A DNA stretch of 64,000 nucleotides, from the NCBI RefSeq assembly GCF_000005505.3, contig NC_016135.3:1574001-1638000 (forward strand). The letters are read 5' to 3'. Positions 22,243 to 34,589 of this stretch are shown here, piece after piece; positions within the stretch are counted from its first letter, which is position 1; each line of letters begins with the position of its first letter. Source of the stretch: Brachypodium distachyon (lineage: Eukaryota; Streptophyta; Magnoliopsida; Poales; Poaceae). Below the pieces are notes generated by a model. It worked only from the letters and a program-made list of their open reading frames with translations, was not told where the DNA came from and made no database searches. The translations under genes were made by a program, and so were the position numbers.

Positions 22243-25200
22243 TGTAACAGCCTGAGACCAACCCTTTTCCTTTTAAGCCCTTTTGCACTTTTTTGTCATT
22301 TAATTGTTGTCATCATGTTGTCATGCCCATGTCATCATAATTGGTTTGCCATGTCATTAGCATCATGTTGCATGAAATATTTTCGTTGCACGAAATGTCG
22401 CTTCTTTTATGTTGTCGTGTGTTCGCAATAACCCAAAACTATTTTTGTAGAAATTCTATTTTGGTTTGACAAATTAATTTCGGGTCTAATTAAACCTACA
22501 CCGTCTCTCTTCTTATTTCTATTTCAAAATCAAATTCAATATGAGATTAATTTTTTTTTTGTGTGCGACTGTTTGTTGGGCAAAAAAACCAGCCATTAAG
22601 CCAAACCCTAATTCTTCTGCTTGCCTATAAAAGCTATCCTCTACTTTCTTTTTCTTTCTTCCTATTTTCCTGCCGCCGCCTCCTTCTGCTCCCCTTCTTC
22701 TTCCTCTTCTTGCCGCCGGTTCTGCTCAGCCCGTGCCTCCACCTCGCCGCCGTGGCCCCCCTCGCCTACTTCCTCTCCGGCGCCCCTCCTCGCTCCCCAC
22801 GCGCGCCCCGTCGCCGAGCTCGACCCCGCGCCTCTCTCCCTGCTGCGCGCCGCGTGCTGCCCTAGCCGCGCCGCCCGGGTTCCCTCGCCGGCTGCTGCTC
22901 CTGGCCGCGTCCGCCGCCTCTCTGCCCCTCCACTTCGCCCCCAGCAGCGCCGCCAGGGACGCCGCCGAGCTCCCTCGCACCTCGCCCGCACCGCCTCCCC
23001 GTCCCGGTGCCGCTCTCTGTCCCGCGCCTTCAAGCTCCCCGCGCCGCCTCGCCGTTCTGCCTCGCCGGGCCGACCTCCTCCTTGCTCCGCCGCGACTGGC
23101 TCTCCCCGCGCCTGCGGCTCCGCGAGCGCCTGCCGCCTCCCGCGCGAGCTCATCGCCGGCAGCGCATCTCCTCTGCCTCCAGCCCGCAGGCCCATTCAAG
23201 CTCCTGCTGGCCCATCTCCTGCAGCCCGTGGCCAAGCCCAGCTCGGCCCACCTGCGCAGCCCAGGCCGTGCCCTCTTCCCTCCGTTTCTTTTTCCTGAAA
23301 TTATCATCTGTTGTATGCGCCCTGCTTGGCAGCCTGTGTCGCTGCTGTTGCTGACTACGCGTGCTGATGTTCCCCTTGCTGCCGTTGTGTTGCTGCTACT
23401 GCCGTTACTCCGTGTTTCGCCGTGCTGCTGCCCAAAACATTGATGGTGCTGCAAAGACCGACGAACCACGAAGATGGAGCCATGAACGACTACCTTGCCG
23501 TGAACGACTACGTCGCCTATGTGAACAACAACTTGGACTACGTCGACCACGTGTACGACTACCTCTCGCGTACGACTACTTCCTCTAAGTCGACTACTTC
23601 TTCTACATCGCGACGCCGCACATGTCCGAGGTATAACGAGCGATCGTCCCGTGAGCCGACCGTTCTTCGGCGTAGATCCGTAGGTTGCGACCGATGATAT
23701 TCATGTGTTGGAAAAGTCGTGTCACCCAATCCTGCCGACACACCTTTTTTTTTTTTGTTCCTACTCGAGTGGCAATAAGGGTTGGACGAATTTGTACGGG
23801 TAAATTGGCACACCTTGCAGGGATAAATCTTTCGGAAAACCGTGTCCGCGGTCATGGACGACTTGGTTGGTCATTAATTGATCATAGAAAACTCATACCA
23901 GTTAATTAACTTGAGTAGTAATTAGCCTTAATCATGGATATGTTTAAACTGGTTAAGTGTGAGTTTCCTTTGGATTTCTTCCTCACAGGGTGTAGAGGGG
24001 GTGATATGAGGATTGTGTTGTTTGGTGTTTAGTAAATAGGTTAACGATATGGACATGATCACCATGGATACGACCATTAGAACCCTAATTGTTGGTGTAT
24101 CTAATAACAATTATAATCGGGTGAATTCAATTACAAAATGTTTTCAGTATGTTACTTGCAAAGAGGCGGAAAGACTATCTTGTATAATCTTATTATGTAA
24201 GTATCTTATTGAACTTTACAAGTCCAAAGTGAAAATGAAGTGTGATAGCCTTCAAACGGAGATTCAAAGTGAACAAATCAAACGGCGCATGATTCGGAGC
24301 TTGTTAGAGAAAGATATCACGAATTAAAGTTGAATCCGATTCGGGTCCGAATTGTCAGGAGACCCGAATTTGTTTTAATCATGCAGGCTGCATCCAGAGT
24401 CCAAATCAAGCAAATAAGTACTTGTTGGAAAGGTAATTGCATCCAGAGTCCAAATCAAGCAAATAAGTACTTGTTGGAAAGGTAATTATAATTACAATAC
24501 CTTTCCAACGGATCTGGCCCCATCAAGAGATTCGACTCGTGCTGACCGTGGCGGACAAAACAAGCTGACATTGGCCCCATCAAGAAATTTCTGTTTCCTA
24601 AAGAGTTGTAGTTTGTTAGGAAAGTTAGAGATAGAGTTGGATTTCGGCCTCCTTACTCAAGGTGGACGAAAATATCTCTCCCCTCTCCTTTATATACCCC
24701 ATGAGCCTCCTTAAGGAGCCTTGGGGTTTTGATTAGATAAAGTTTAGCCATCTTTGCTACTTTCGTGTAATCGCGTGTGTCGGTTAGACCACCTGTTTTA
24801 CCGTCGTCAAGACTCCAACTTATCGTCTCGTTGAGACATTGGTTTGATATAGTATACTCGCAATTTTAGATTGCATCCGCTATTTATCTTATTCTTGCTT
24901 GTTCTTCGATTGCTTGCAGGAACAAAGACCTTCGTGGTCAAGTTGATCGTGCCCCCGCGTGATCAATAACCCTCTGGAGTTGGTGTATCGATTGCTAAGG
25001 CGCTGCCTCCTAGGCCGTAGTCGGATCGTCAACGTCACCTCCTATCCAAATCGAGAGTTATCAATCTCATCGAAAGATCGGGACACCCTGACCCACATCA
25101 GTTAATCACCTCACTTGGTAGATGTTTCTTATCCTCTACTTAGACGATGTCATTAGTGTGTCTCTCCAGATATATCTGCTGCTGCACAACCCCACTTTAA

Positions 25201-25646
25201 CCTCCTCTGAGGCATGTTGCATACTAGCATAGATCTCCCCGTAAGTCTTGCGAGTACTTTGTACTCAGTTGCTTTGCAACCTTGTTTTTTCTTCAGAGGT
25301 TCCAGCAGAGCAAGTGAGCCGCTAGCTTCTTTGTGGAGCACGACGTCAGATTCGATGTTTAGCCAGGAGATCCAGATCAGGGTTCTGAGACTCGTGGCGG
25401 GTTTCCTTCCAGCTTCCAGCCTCTTCAGGCCATGCTGTATTCTTGTCCGTACTCGGGCATAATTCGACTTCCGCTGATGTAATGATGTAATGTTGGGACA
25501 TGTGTCCTCTCTTTGTAATATTATTATTCTGCTCCTTGCATGTATGTATTGAAGTGTTTATCGTAGGTTAAGAACCTGAGGCATGAATTATGCAAAGGTT
25601 AGCAATTTGGGGCTAAATTGTATAATTCCGGTCCTGGGGTTTTACA
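22243..25646 (+). repeat. LTR of another Gypsy element (Gyp-X), with possible nested remnant
   Basis: Runs from TGTAACAGCC to GGTTTTACA and is followed by a tRNA-iMet primer site, so both edges are consistent with one 3.4-kb LTR in plus orientation. It carries TATAAAAG at 22,626-22,633, then a strongly GC-rich stretch (22,700-23,300) whose open frames are compositional. From about 23,900 to 25,100 composition and sequence change and a second TATATA box appears (24,691), suggesting an older insertion whose ends I could not define. The family is unassigned beyond Gypsy-like termini. Confidence 0.6.
24390..24487 (+). repeat. 49-bp tandem duplication (two copies)
   Basis: Two back-to-back 49-bp units, 24,390-24,438 and 24,439-24,487, each starting GCATCCAGAGTCC. 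I saw no difference between them. The second unit runs into a perfect 12-bp inverted repeat (24,473-24,484 with 24,498-24,509). Confidence 0.85.
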
Positions 25647-25648
25647 AC

Positions 25649-25661
25649 TTGGTATCAGAGC
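25649..25661 (+). other. Gyp-X primer binding site and short leader
   Basis: TTGGTATCAGAGC, the tRNA-iMet complement, lies 2 bases after the LTR end. About 190 bp of leader follows before Tek-2 LTR sequence resumes at about 25,856. No coding sequence of this element remains. Confidence 0.8.
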
Positions 25662-25855
25662 TAAACTGACTCTAGGATTCCCTGGCTTCTTTTGGTCGAA
25701 GTTGTGTCTAGAAATCTATTTTGTTCCTCTAAACTATTTGAAAATGTAAACATAGGCTCTATTTTTCTTCTTTCCCACCCACCCACCCTTCTTGTTTTCG
25801 GAAAAGTTCCCTCACGCCTAGGTTTTGCAAACTAAGTATCTCGTTAGTTTTTCCA

Positions 25856-27356
25856 GGTGTACTGGAAGCTTGTGGTTGTACTGGAAGCTACCAAACAGGA
25901 AACTAGTACAGTCTCTGATACCCCAGGTGGCATTCCACATTTGCGACGCAAGCGCTCCTCGAATCTACGGAAGAGACGTCCATGGACATTTCATCTCCGA
26001 ATCCACGGAGACTCGACTCCTAAGTTAATTCAAAATGTTTATTTCTCTATCCCAATGGACAGAAGACATTAAAACAAAATTTTGGGCATTGGTTTCAAAT
26101 AAAAAGGACTCCTAAATAAATAGTTATGGAATAAAAGGCATTAAACCATATTCTGTAATTTGAATGTGATTTAAATATTCAAATTTGAAATTGCACAGTG
26201 CTAAAAGATTCTACACTTCCTAAGGATTCCAGAAAGGTGTGGAACATCAAATTTAAAGTTATGATCATTTGAAGTTATAGGGGCTTTTCTGCAAAAGTGC
26301 CATTTAATTATTCCGGGGGATTAAAATTATATTTTCATTTTATAACTGGGGTGCCACGTGGCGGCTGGCGGTTCCGGCGACGGGGCGGCTCGGGGAGGTC
26401 ACAGGGAGGCGCGGCACGGCACGGCGGAGTGGGTGGTGCGGTCGGCGTGGCGAACCGGAGTCGAGGGCGTCGCCTAGGACGGAGACGAGCGCGGCGGCGG
26501 GCGGCGAACGGCGGCGCGGCCTCGGGCGTACGTCGACAGGGAGCGGCAGCGCACGAAAATGGAGAAGAAACGCGTCATGGCTTGCGTGAGAGGGAGAGGA
26601 GGACGACGGAGCAAACGGTGACGGGGATGGCTCACCGAGCTCGTCGGCGTGACGCAAAAACGGCTGCGGGCGTGGAGCTTCTCCGGCGAGCGATTCCGGC
26701 GGCCTGGCGGCGAAATTGAGGCGGAGGGCAGAGGGGAAAAGAAGAGGAGGTCGCGGGGTTTAAATGGACGCACTCGGGGCTGCGAGATAGGGACGGAGCG
26801 CGGAGATTCCGGCGGTGAGCGTGTGGTGGCGAAGAATGCAGGCGGCGCGGGGATCGCGGGCGCTTTCCATCGGGGAACAAAGGCCTGACAGGTGGGCCCC
26901 ACCTGTCAATGGTAGCGGGCGCGCGCGGGGCGGCTGGGCCGGCTCTGTCGGGCTGGCTCGGTCGGTGCTGGGCCGGTTCGGCCCAAGTGGTCGGACCGGT
27001 CCGGTTCACCCCCCTTTTTTTTTCTTTTCTTTTTCCCTTTTTCTTATTTCTTTGATATCTTTTGATGTTGAACTCCAAATTGGTCCAAATAAATTCCAGA
27101 ATTTTTTTAAAATCATGTTCTAGCATGATACAACTTTTGGGAGTAGTTTCCCCTCAGAAGAAAATATATAAAAATACATAAAACCTATTGGTTTGAAGAT
27201 CCAAAGCTCAAATGGGTGTAAACCCTAAGGTTTAAAATGAAATAAAATCCTTTAAAAGCCTTTTGGGATTCAAATTTGAATTCAAATATGCAATTGTGGC
27301 ATGATGCTTATGGATGCAATGCATATGTAAGAATTTGAAATTTTTGGGATGTTACA
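25856..27356 (-). repeat. Tek-2 3' LTR, proximal (5') part
   Basis: Ends on the plus strand with GGGATGTTACA (27,346-27,356), the inverted LTR start. It covers the LTR start through the GC palindrome at 26,885-26,908 and on to about 26,020, then jumps to a block matching 32,130-32,360 of the solo LTR, so several hundred bases in the middle are deleted. No gene. Confidence 0.8.
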
Positions 27357-27373
27357 GACCTAACCCCCTTAAG
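27357..27373 (-). other. Tek-2 polypurine tract region
   Basis: Minus-strand CTTAAGGGGGTTAGGTC directly precedes the LTR start at 27,356. The hairpin GAATCTCG/CGAGATTC lies at 27,376-27,395. Confidence 0.75.
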
Positions 27374-27399
27374 ATGAATCTCGTCCTCGAGATTCAGTT

Positions 27400-30105
27400 T
27401 GGAGCAAAGAGGTGTGGGTGGTCTTCTCGAAGATCATCTTCGCGTTCCCAAGTGGTTTCTTTTTCAGTGTGATGGTCCCACTGAACCTTGCAAAACTTGA
27501 TGCTCTTGGATCGGGTCTGTCTTTCAGCTGTATCCAAGATTCTGATCGGTTTCTCCTCATAGGTGAGGTCACTCTACAATTGCACTTCCTCAAGTGGTGT
27601 GTCGGCCATCTCGGGGTGACACTTCTTCAGTTGCGATACATGGAAGACATTGTGGACATTCGATAGTGCTTCCGGTAAATCCAATTTGTGGGCTACCTCT
27701 CCTTGTCGTGACAAGATCTTGAAAGGTCCAATGAAACGGGGTGCTAGCTTTCCCTTGATTCCAAATCTCTTGACACCGCATATCGGTGAAACTCTAAGAT
27801 ACGCTCTATCTTCAGCCTCGTAGGTAACCTCCCACATTTGGTATCCGCGTAGCTCTTCTGCCTTGACTGAGCTACCTTCAGTCGGTCTTGGATGAGCCTA
27901 ACCTTTTCCTCGGCATCCTTTATCATATCCGGACCGAATAGGCTACGTTCTCCCACACCATCCCATAACAATGGTGTTCTGCACTTCCTCCCATACAAAG
28001 CTTCAAATGGTGACATTCCTATGCTGGCTTGGAAGCTGTTGTTGTATGAGAATTCTGCATATGACAGATTGTCATCCCAACTGGATACATAGTCTAGAGC
28101 ACAAGCTCTCAATATGTCTTTAAGGATTTGATTTACTCTTTCGGTCTGTCCATCCATCTGCGGATGAAACACTGTACTGAATTCTAGTCTCGTTCCTAGA
28201 GACTCATGTAGTTGTCCCCAAAATCTCGAGGTAAATTGCGTACCTCTGTCTGAAACTATTTCCTTGGGGTACTCCGTGTAAACACACTATTCTGGAAATG
28301 TAGCGTTTCGCTAACTGTGCACTAGTGTATTTGGTCTTCACTGGTATCAAATGGGCAACCTTGGTCAAACGGTCAACCACTACCCAAATGGAATCATATC
28401 CTGATCTGGTCCTTGGCAAACCGGTGATAAAATCCATGCCAACTTTATCCCATTTCCAGTCCGGTATTGGCAGCGGTCTTAGCAATCCTGCTGGTTTCTG
28501 GTGTTCGGCTTTAACTCTGCTGCACACATCGCACAAGGCAATGAACTCTGCGATGTCTCGCTTCAATCTGGACCATCAAAATGTTTCCTTGAGGTCCATG
28601 TACATCTTTGTGTTCCCAGGGTGGATTGAGTATGGTGAATCATGGGCTTCTTGCAAAATCAGCTTTCTGATTTCCGGATCCTGCGGCACACAAATGCGTT
28701 TTCCGAACCATATGGTTCCTTGGTCATCTTCACGAAAATCCTTTGCTTTCTCAGCAACCATGTTCTCTTTTATCTCATCTATCTCTGAGTCGCCCTTCTA
28801 TGCTTGTCTGATCCTATCCAGTAGAGTGGGCTGTACTTCCAATGTGGCCAGATGTCCTTCAGGCACAATCTCAAGTCTCAGGTCCTTGAACTGTTCGCAC
28901 AACTCTGGCGGTAACTCTCCTGCTCTCAGTCCATTTATATAGCCCTTGCGACTCAATGCATCGGCTACGACATTAGCCTTGCCGGGATGGTACTGCAGAC
29001 TTAGGTCATAATCCTTTATCAGTTCCAACCATCTCCTCTGTCTCAGGTTCAACTCCTTCTGAGTGGTCAGTAAACAGCCCGCAATGCTTTCCCATCAGGT
29101 AGTGTCTCCAAGTCTTCAAGTCGTGCACTACTGATGCTAATTCCAGATCATGAGTGGGGTAATTGCCTTCGTGGGTCTTCAGCTGCCGCAAAGCGTACAC
29201 TACAACTCTTCCATTCTGCACTAAGACTCCTCCCAATCCTTGACGTGAGGCGTCACAATATACTTGAAAATCCTCCTGCAGGTTTGGTAATACAAGAATA
29301 GGTGCTGACACCAATCTCTTCTTTAACTCCTGGAAACTCTCTTCACATTTCTCATTCCAGGCAAACGTCTTCTCTTTCTTTAAAAGTTCAGTCATGGGTT
29401 TAGAGATCTTGGAGAAGTTCTCAATGAACCTCCGATAATATCCCGCAAGTCCTAGGAAACTGCGGATGTCTCCAACGTTCTTGGGTGACCCCCATTCTGT
29501 AACAGCTGTCACCTTAGCTGGGTCAACAGCTACTCCGGCTCCTGACACTATATGTCCGAGGAAACTGACTTCTGACAACCAAAAGTTGCACTTGCTAAAC
29601 TTGGTGTACAACTTGTGCGCTCTCAGCTTCTCTAAAACCATGCGCAGATGCTGCTCATGTTCTTCTTTGCTCTTGGAATAAATCAACATGTCATCTATGA
29701 ATACCACGACAAACTTGTCCAAGAATTCCATGCACACCTTATTCATCATGTTCATGAAGTATGCTGGTGCATTGGTCAAACCGAACGGCATCACGGTGTA
29801 CTCATACAATCCATAGCTTGTGGTGAATGCCGTCTTGGGTATATCCATCTCTCGGATTTTCAGCTGAAAATACCCTGATCACAGATCGATCTTTGAGAAC
29901 ACACAGGCTCGTTCCAACTGGTCGAATAGGTCATTGATGATAAGTAAGGGGTATTTATTCTTTATCGTCACCTCATTTAGTGACCGATAATCGATACACA
30001 TCCGTTGGCTTTTGTCCTTCTTTTCCACAAACAGGACAGGTGCTCCCCATGGTGATGAACTGGGGCGGATGAAACCTTTTGCTAACTGTTCCGCTAGCTG
30101 CTTCT
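27400..30105 (-). pseudogene. Tek-2 pol: RT, RNase H, integrase, chromodomain
   Basis: Continues the RT frame cut by the solo LTR: after the insertion point the protein reads [18 protein letters not shown], then [29 protein letters not shown], an RNase H with [10 protein letters not shown], integrase (zinc region CDVCSRVKAEHQKPAG, core WKWDKVGMDFITGLP), and a chromodomain block [11 protein letters not shown] near 27,460. TGA at 29,879-29,881 replaces the CGA seen in Tek-3. Frameshifts lie near 29,070, 28,240 and 27,830. It would act with the gag/protease part at 33,313-34,585 if whole, but the copy is dead. Confidence 0.88.
30101..30105. repeat. Target-site duplication of the solo LTR, left (CTTCT)
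   Basis: CTTCT precedes the LTR start at 30,106 and recurs at 33,313-33,317 directly after the LTR end. Removing one copy and the LTR leaves the RT frame of Tek-2 continuous by inspection. Confidence 0.93.
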
Positions 30106-30517
30106 TGTAACATCCCAAAATTTCAAACCTTTACATGTGCATTGCATCCATGAGCATCATGCCACAATTGCATGTTTGAATTCAAATTTGAATCACAAAA
30201 GGCTTTAAAAGATTTTGTTTACACCTATTTGAGCTTTGGATCTTCAAACCATTAAAGTTTATATATAAAAGGGGTTTATTGCACATATGAGCTATCCCAT
30301 AATTTTTGGATAATTATTTGGAGTTGGAAAAGTATTTTGTTTAAATGGATATATAGCCCTAAGGGCATTTATAGGGCAAATGTATTTTTATATATCTAAA
30401 AGGAAAAAAAAGGGGGTAAACGGACCGGCGCGGCCGAATTGGGCCGAACCGGCCCAACTCCTCCGCGCGCGCCACAACCCAGCTGGCCCAGCCGCCCGCT
30501 CGCGCGCGCCCGAGCCA

Positions 30518-30542
30518 CCGACAGGTGGGGCCCACCTGTCGG
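30518..30542. promoter_or_regulatory. GC palindrome upstream of TATA in the solo LTR
   Basis: CCGACAGGTGG / CCACCTGTCGG arms around a GGCC centre, about 120 bp before the TATA box. The core GGGCCCAC fits the class I TCP/PCF site consensus GGNCCCAC known from rice promoters. Related palindromes occur at 26,885, 37,354 and 39,178. Confidence 0.5.
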
Positions 30543-30662
30543 GGTCGTCCCCTACCTCGGGCAGGCGCCCGAAATCGCGCCGCCGTCCCCACGCGTGACC
30601 GCCGCGCGCCATCACCGGGATCCGCCCCTCCCGACCTTCCTGAAGCGAGCAGCCCGCACCCC

Positions 30663-30669
30663 TATAAAG
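30663..30669 (+). promoter_or_regulatory. TATA box of the solo LTR
   Basis: TATAAAG in GC-rich context; the homologous LTR at 38,646 has TATAAAG at 39,309. Confidence 0.6.
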
Positions 30670-33312
30670 CCCCGGCTTCCCCCTTCTTTTCCCCTCTGTT
30701 TGCCCGCACCCGCACGCGCCCACGCCGCCGGTATTCGTCGCCGGAGTTCGCCCGCGCCGCCGCCGTTCTCGCGCCGCGCCGACCATGCCGGTGAGCCCTC
30801 GCGCGCGAGTCTTCAAATTTCCGGAGCCCCTCGCGCTTGCGCACGTTTTGACACGCTCGATTTGCCGTTTGATGCACCGTAGCGCCGCCCCCGTCGCCGC
30901 CCGAAGCTTCGCCGGAGCCCGCGCTCCCCGCCCGCTCGTCTCCGACCTCGGCGAGGCCCCCGATCGCCCGACCCTGCGCCGACCGCGTCCCCGAGCTCGC
31001 CGTGCCGCGCCGCTCCGTCCCCGCGCCTCCCCGTCACGCCCGCCCCGCCGGAGACCCCACCGCCACCCCCGCCCGCGCCGCGCCACGCCGCCGCCGGAGT
31101 TTTCTCGCCGGAACCCTAGGTGAGCCCGAGAGTCCCCGTCCGTCCGATCGTGATCAACGGTCCAGATTAGATCCCAATTTTTTTTCATTTACCCAAACCG
31201 GTATGCACCAATGAGATTGCGACACGTGGCACCCGGTTTTATAAAATAAAAATGTAATTTTAATCCCCCGGAAATAATAAAAGGCACTTTTGCAGATAGG
31301 CCCCTGTAACTTCAAATGGTCATAACTTTAAATCTGTTTGGCCAAATTTAATGATCCACACCTTTTTGGAATCCTTAGGAAATTTAGAATCTTTTGGCAC
31401 TGTCCAATTTCAAATTTGAATATTTAAATCACATTCAAATTACAGATTAGGGTTTTATGCCATTTAAATCATAACTAATTATTTAGAAGTCCTTTTTGAA
31501 TGAAACCAGTGCTCAAAAATTTGTTTTATTGTCCTCTGTCCAATGGGGCAGAGAAAAAAAATTTTGAATTAAATTGTTTGGCTGATGCCAATAAAATCTC
31601 ATTTTTGGGTTTAAACCCTAGCCATTGCAATTTATTTAAAAACCCTAATTGCATGTTCTTAATTATCAATGCCTTGGATCAGTAGATCACCCAAATAAAA
31701 TAAACCAAAACTCATGTCACATGTTATGCATTGCATCATGACATACATATTCTTTTGCTTGTATGGTGTGTTTACGTATGTGTATGTTTGTTGTTTGTAT
31801 AGTATTCTCGGAGAGCGAACCTTGCGATTGTGACGAGTGTTTGAACCCCAACTATTATCAAGGCAGGTTCACTTTGATCATATCCTATTACTATTTGTTT
31901 TGAAATACTTATGCATTAGAGTTGTTTGTAGAAATGCATTGATAGGACTATTACTCGTACTTATGCTAGCTATGATTGACCTACTAGCTATAGGGTTACC
32001 TTTGCCATTACCCTTCCCCCCAATTGCCATCGTAAGTAGTTGATTTGCTACGCTATGTTGGTATACGTGGAAGGGAATCTCAACTACTATGAAATAGTTA
32101 TTATAAGGTATTCTGTGATACTTGGCAAAAACAACCCTAATGAACCGTCCTGGGTGGGCTGCTTTGAGTTTTCGGATGTCGTGACGTTAGGTCCATTTCT
32201 ATGGGTCCATGACCGCTGAGTTGCCTCACCGTGGATTCGGGAGCGTCCATGTCCTCTGAGTCGTCTCCCCGTGCGATTCGGGGAGCGCCTGCGTCACAAT
32301 GTGGGATGCCACCTGGGATAACCAGAGACTGGACTAGTTTCCTGTTTAGTAGCTTCCAGTACAACCACATGGTATTATGGGCTCTGCCAGGATGGATGTA
32401 AGAAATATGAACCCGGATCCGAGGTGACATCGGTATGGAGCAGTGTAGGTGGGGGCGCGTCCCTCAGGTGGTCTGGGGGATTATGTTCCGAAAATTCCTG
32501 TAGTCGATGCCGTTGCTACTCTACCCTGAGGACAGCAAGGGATTAACACGTCGATTTCTTGTGGGTAAAGTGTACCACCTCTCGAGAGTGTCAAACTAAG
32601 TACTTAGCCGTGTCCCCGGTTACGGACAATTATGAGCAACTAGATATTGGAGCTGTAAGGAAGGTCTCACTCATTCCAATTTCCTAATAAAACGAATGGA
32701 TTGAACTGGGTAGGAGCATTGATGTTTCTACTCAATGTGCTTAAGTTAATAGGAGCATGGGTGTTTCTACCCCGTGTCCATTAGTTAATAATATTGTAAC
32801 ATTCAATTGTAGTAGGATATACCATGTTTTGCTACCACGCCATAAAGCCTGAACCCCACCAAGCCAAATACTGCATATACCTGATAGGATCTGTTATAAC
32901 CCTTTGGTGAACTTGCCAATACATACAATGTATTGACCACGTAGTGGCTGCAATTAACAATGCAGGTGGATCCGACGATGAGTGAGGTTCGTCGTTTTGT
33001 CATGGGTCATGTGCTTACATTCCAACATGCTCTCTCCTCTGGGAGTAGATGAGGCCCTTTTTACTCTACCTTTCCGCTGCAGCTTTATGATACAATGTTA
33101 TCATGGTTTTGGAGATTATTTGTTTATGCAGGCCTAAGAGGTCATGCAAGTTTGTAAGTACAATTTAAGTTCTGGATGATACGATGTAATAAAGTACTTT
33201 TGACCTTTGTATCTTGGTATTACATCTTGAACTGTGTGTGGTAGTGAGTTGATCCAGGGACTAGCACAAATAAGCACAGAGATCGAACCCTTGGTGAAGG
33301 GGGATCGCTTCA

Positions 33313-33317
33313 CTTCT
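33313..33317. repeat. Target-site duplication of the solo LTR, right (CTTCT)
   Basis: Exact repeat of 30,101-30,105, directly after the LTR terminus. Confidence 0.93.
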
Positions 33318-34585
33318 TCAATTCCTTCAACTCATCCACAGCCATCTTGTATGGTCTCTTGGCTATGGGTCCACTTCCAGGCATCAATTCGATAAGAAAC
33401 TCGACATCACGGTCTGATGGCATACCTGGCAACTCCTCCGGGAAAACATCCGGGTACTCATTCACTACTGGAACCTCGTCCAGGCTAACCCCCTTAAGAG
33501 AATTGACCTTAGGTCTCTTAAGTTCAAAAGCAGACTTGAAACGGATTCTTTTATTCTCTAGGGTGGTGAGCGTGATGGTTCTTCTGACACAGTCTATGAG
33601 TCCCTCATACTTGGCTAGCCAATCCATTCCTAGGATGACATCCAAACCCTTGGATCCTATTATTATTAGATCCGTGGGAAAGGTGTGTTTCCCTATCTCC
33701 AAACATAGCCTGCGGAAGTCATAGGCGGCTATCAATTCTCCCCCGAGTGAATTTACTTTCATGGGATTTGCTAGTGTGCTAACAGGTAATTCATTTTGAT
33801 GCACAAAACCTCTTGAGATGAATGAATGAGATGCACCGGTATCAAACCGTACTAAAGCTTTAAATGAATTAATGCTAAAGGTACCGATGACTATACCTTG
33901 CTTCTCGGTGATCTCTTCCACGTCAATGTGGTTCACGTTGCCCTTCTGGAATGGGTTTGGTTTAACCACGTTCCTGGCCATTCTCTCTAGGCAGTCGTTG
34001 GAGTAGTGCCCCATCTTGTGGCATTTGAAGCATTCCACCTGGCTCATGTCCCTGCCAGGGTTGCGGTTCTGTCCGGCTCCATTGCCGTTAGTGTGGCCCT
34101 TTCCATTGCCACCTTGGTTTCCACCTCCATTGTGGTTACTATTCCCGTTGTGGTGCCTCAGGCGCTGCTGCTGGTGCTGCTGATTCTGCTGCTGGTGCTG
34201 GTGCTGCTGGTGCTTGCTACTGTTGTTGATTCCGGTGTGGCGGTTCTTATGGCCATATCCTCCACTGCGTCTGTCGTTGTGGCTCCTGGGCCTATGCACA
34301 GATGAACTGCCGCTGCCGTCCTGGGTGATGCGCAGCTTCTGATGCGGCCCCGCGTGAGAACCTCCCTGGTGGAGTCTCCTCTTGTGGTTCTCCATCTGAT
34401 GGAGCTTGTTCTCCAACACAATCGCCTTGTCAATGAGCGATTGGTAGGTACGAGTGTAAGCAACAGCCAACTGAACGGAGAGCTCATCGTTCAGCGCATC
34501 CAAGAACCTCTCTCGGCGCTTGGCATCCGTGTTCACCTCGCCGGCGCATAGCGGGCGAGACTGTCGAACTGGTCGATGAACTCGA
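33313..34585 (-). pseudogene. Tek-2 gag C-terminal half, protease and start of RT
   Basis: A clean open frame of about 408 codons from 34,536 to the solo LTR. It opens inside gag (NTDAKRRERFLDALNDELSV), then a His/Asn/Gln-rich stretch (about residues 105-155), CCHC knuckle CFKCHKMGHYSNDC, aspartic protease with FDTGASHSF and the downstream ILGMDWL block, and the linker into RT ending DELKELKK. A frameshift near 34,545 separates it from a further gag piece (EFIDQFDSLARYAP). The N-terminal half of gag is gone: at about 34,585 gag is joined to the leader ORF. It belongs with the pol at 27,400-30,105. Confidence 0.88.
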
Positions 34586-34589
34586 CCCC

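Larger units (their letters stand above)
30106..33312 (+). repeat. Complete solo Tekay LTR inside Tek-2 RT
   Basis: 3,207 bp from TGTAACATCCC to GATCGCTTCA, flanked by perfect CTTCT duplications and with no internal domain attached. It is the best full-length reference for the Tekay LTR here. It includes a GC palindrome (30,518-30,542), TATAAAG (30,663), a GC-rich transcribed region (30,700-31,120), a splice-donor-like GTGAGC after CCTAG near 31,119, and an AT-rich second half. Solo LTRs arise by recombination between the two LTRs of a full insertion. No gene inside. Confidence 0.95.

Noticed and set aside
22563..23588. Long Pro/Arg/Ala-rich ORFs on both strands
   Set aside because: They sit in the GC-rich part of an LTR downstream of its TATA box, occur in many frames at once and match no family; this is base composition.
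26297..26902. Arg/Gly-rich ORFs, also at 30,359-31,214 and 39,246-39,793
   Set aside because: Same explanation: homologous GC-rich LTR regions with open frames on both strands and no conserved protein between copies.
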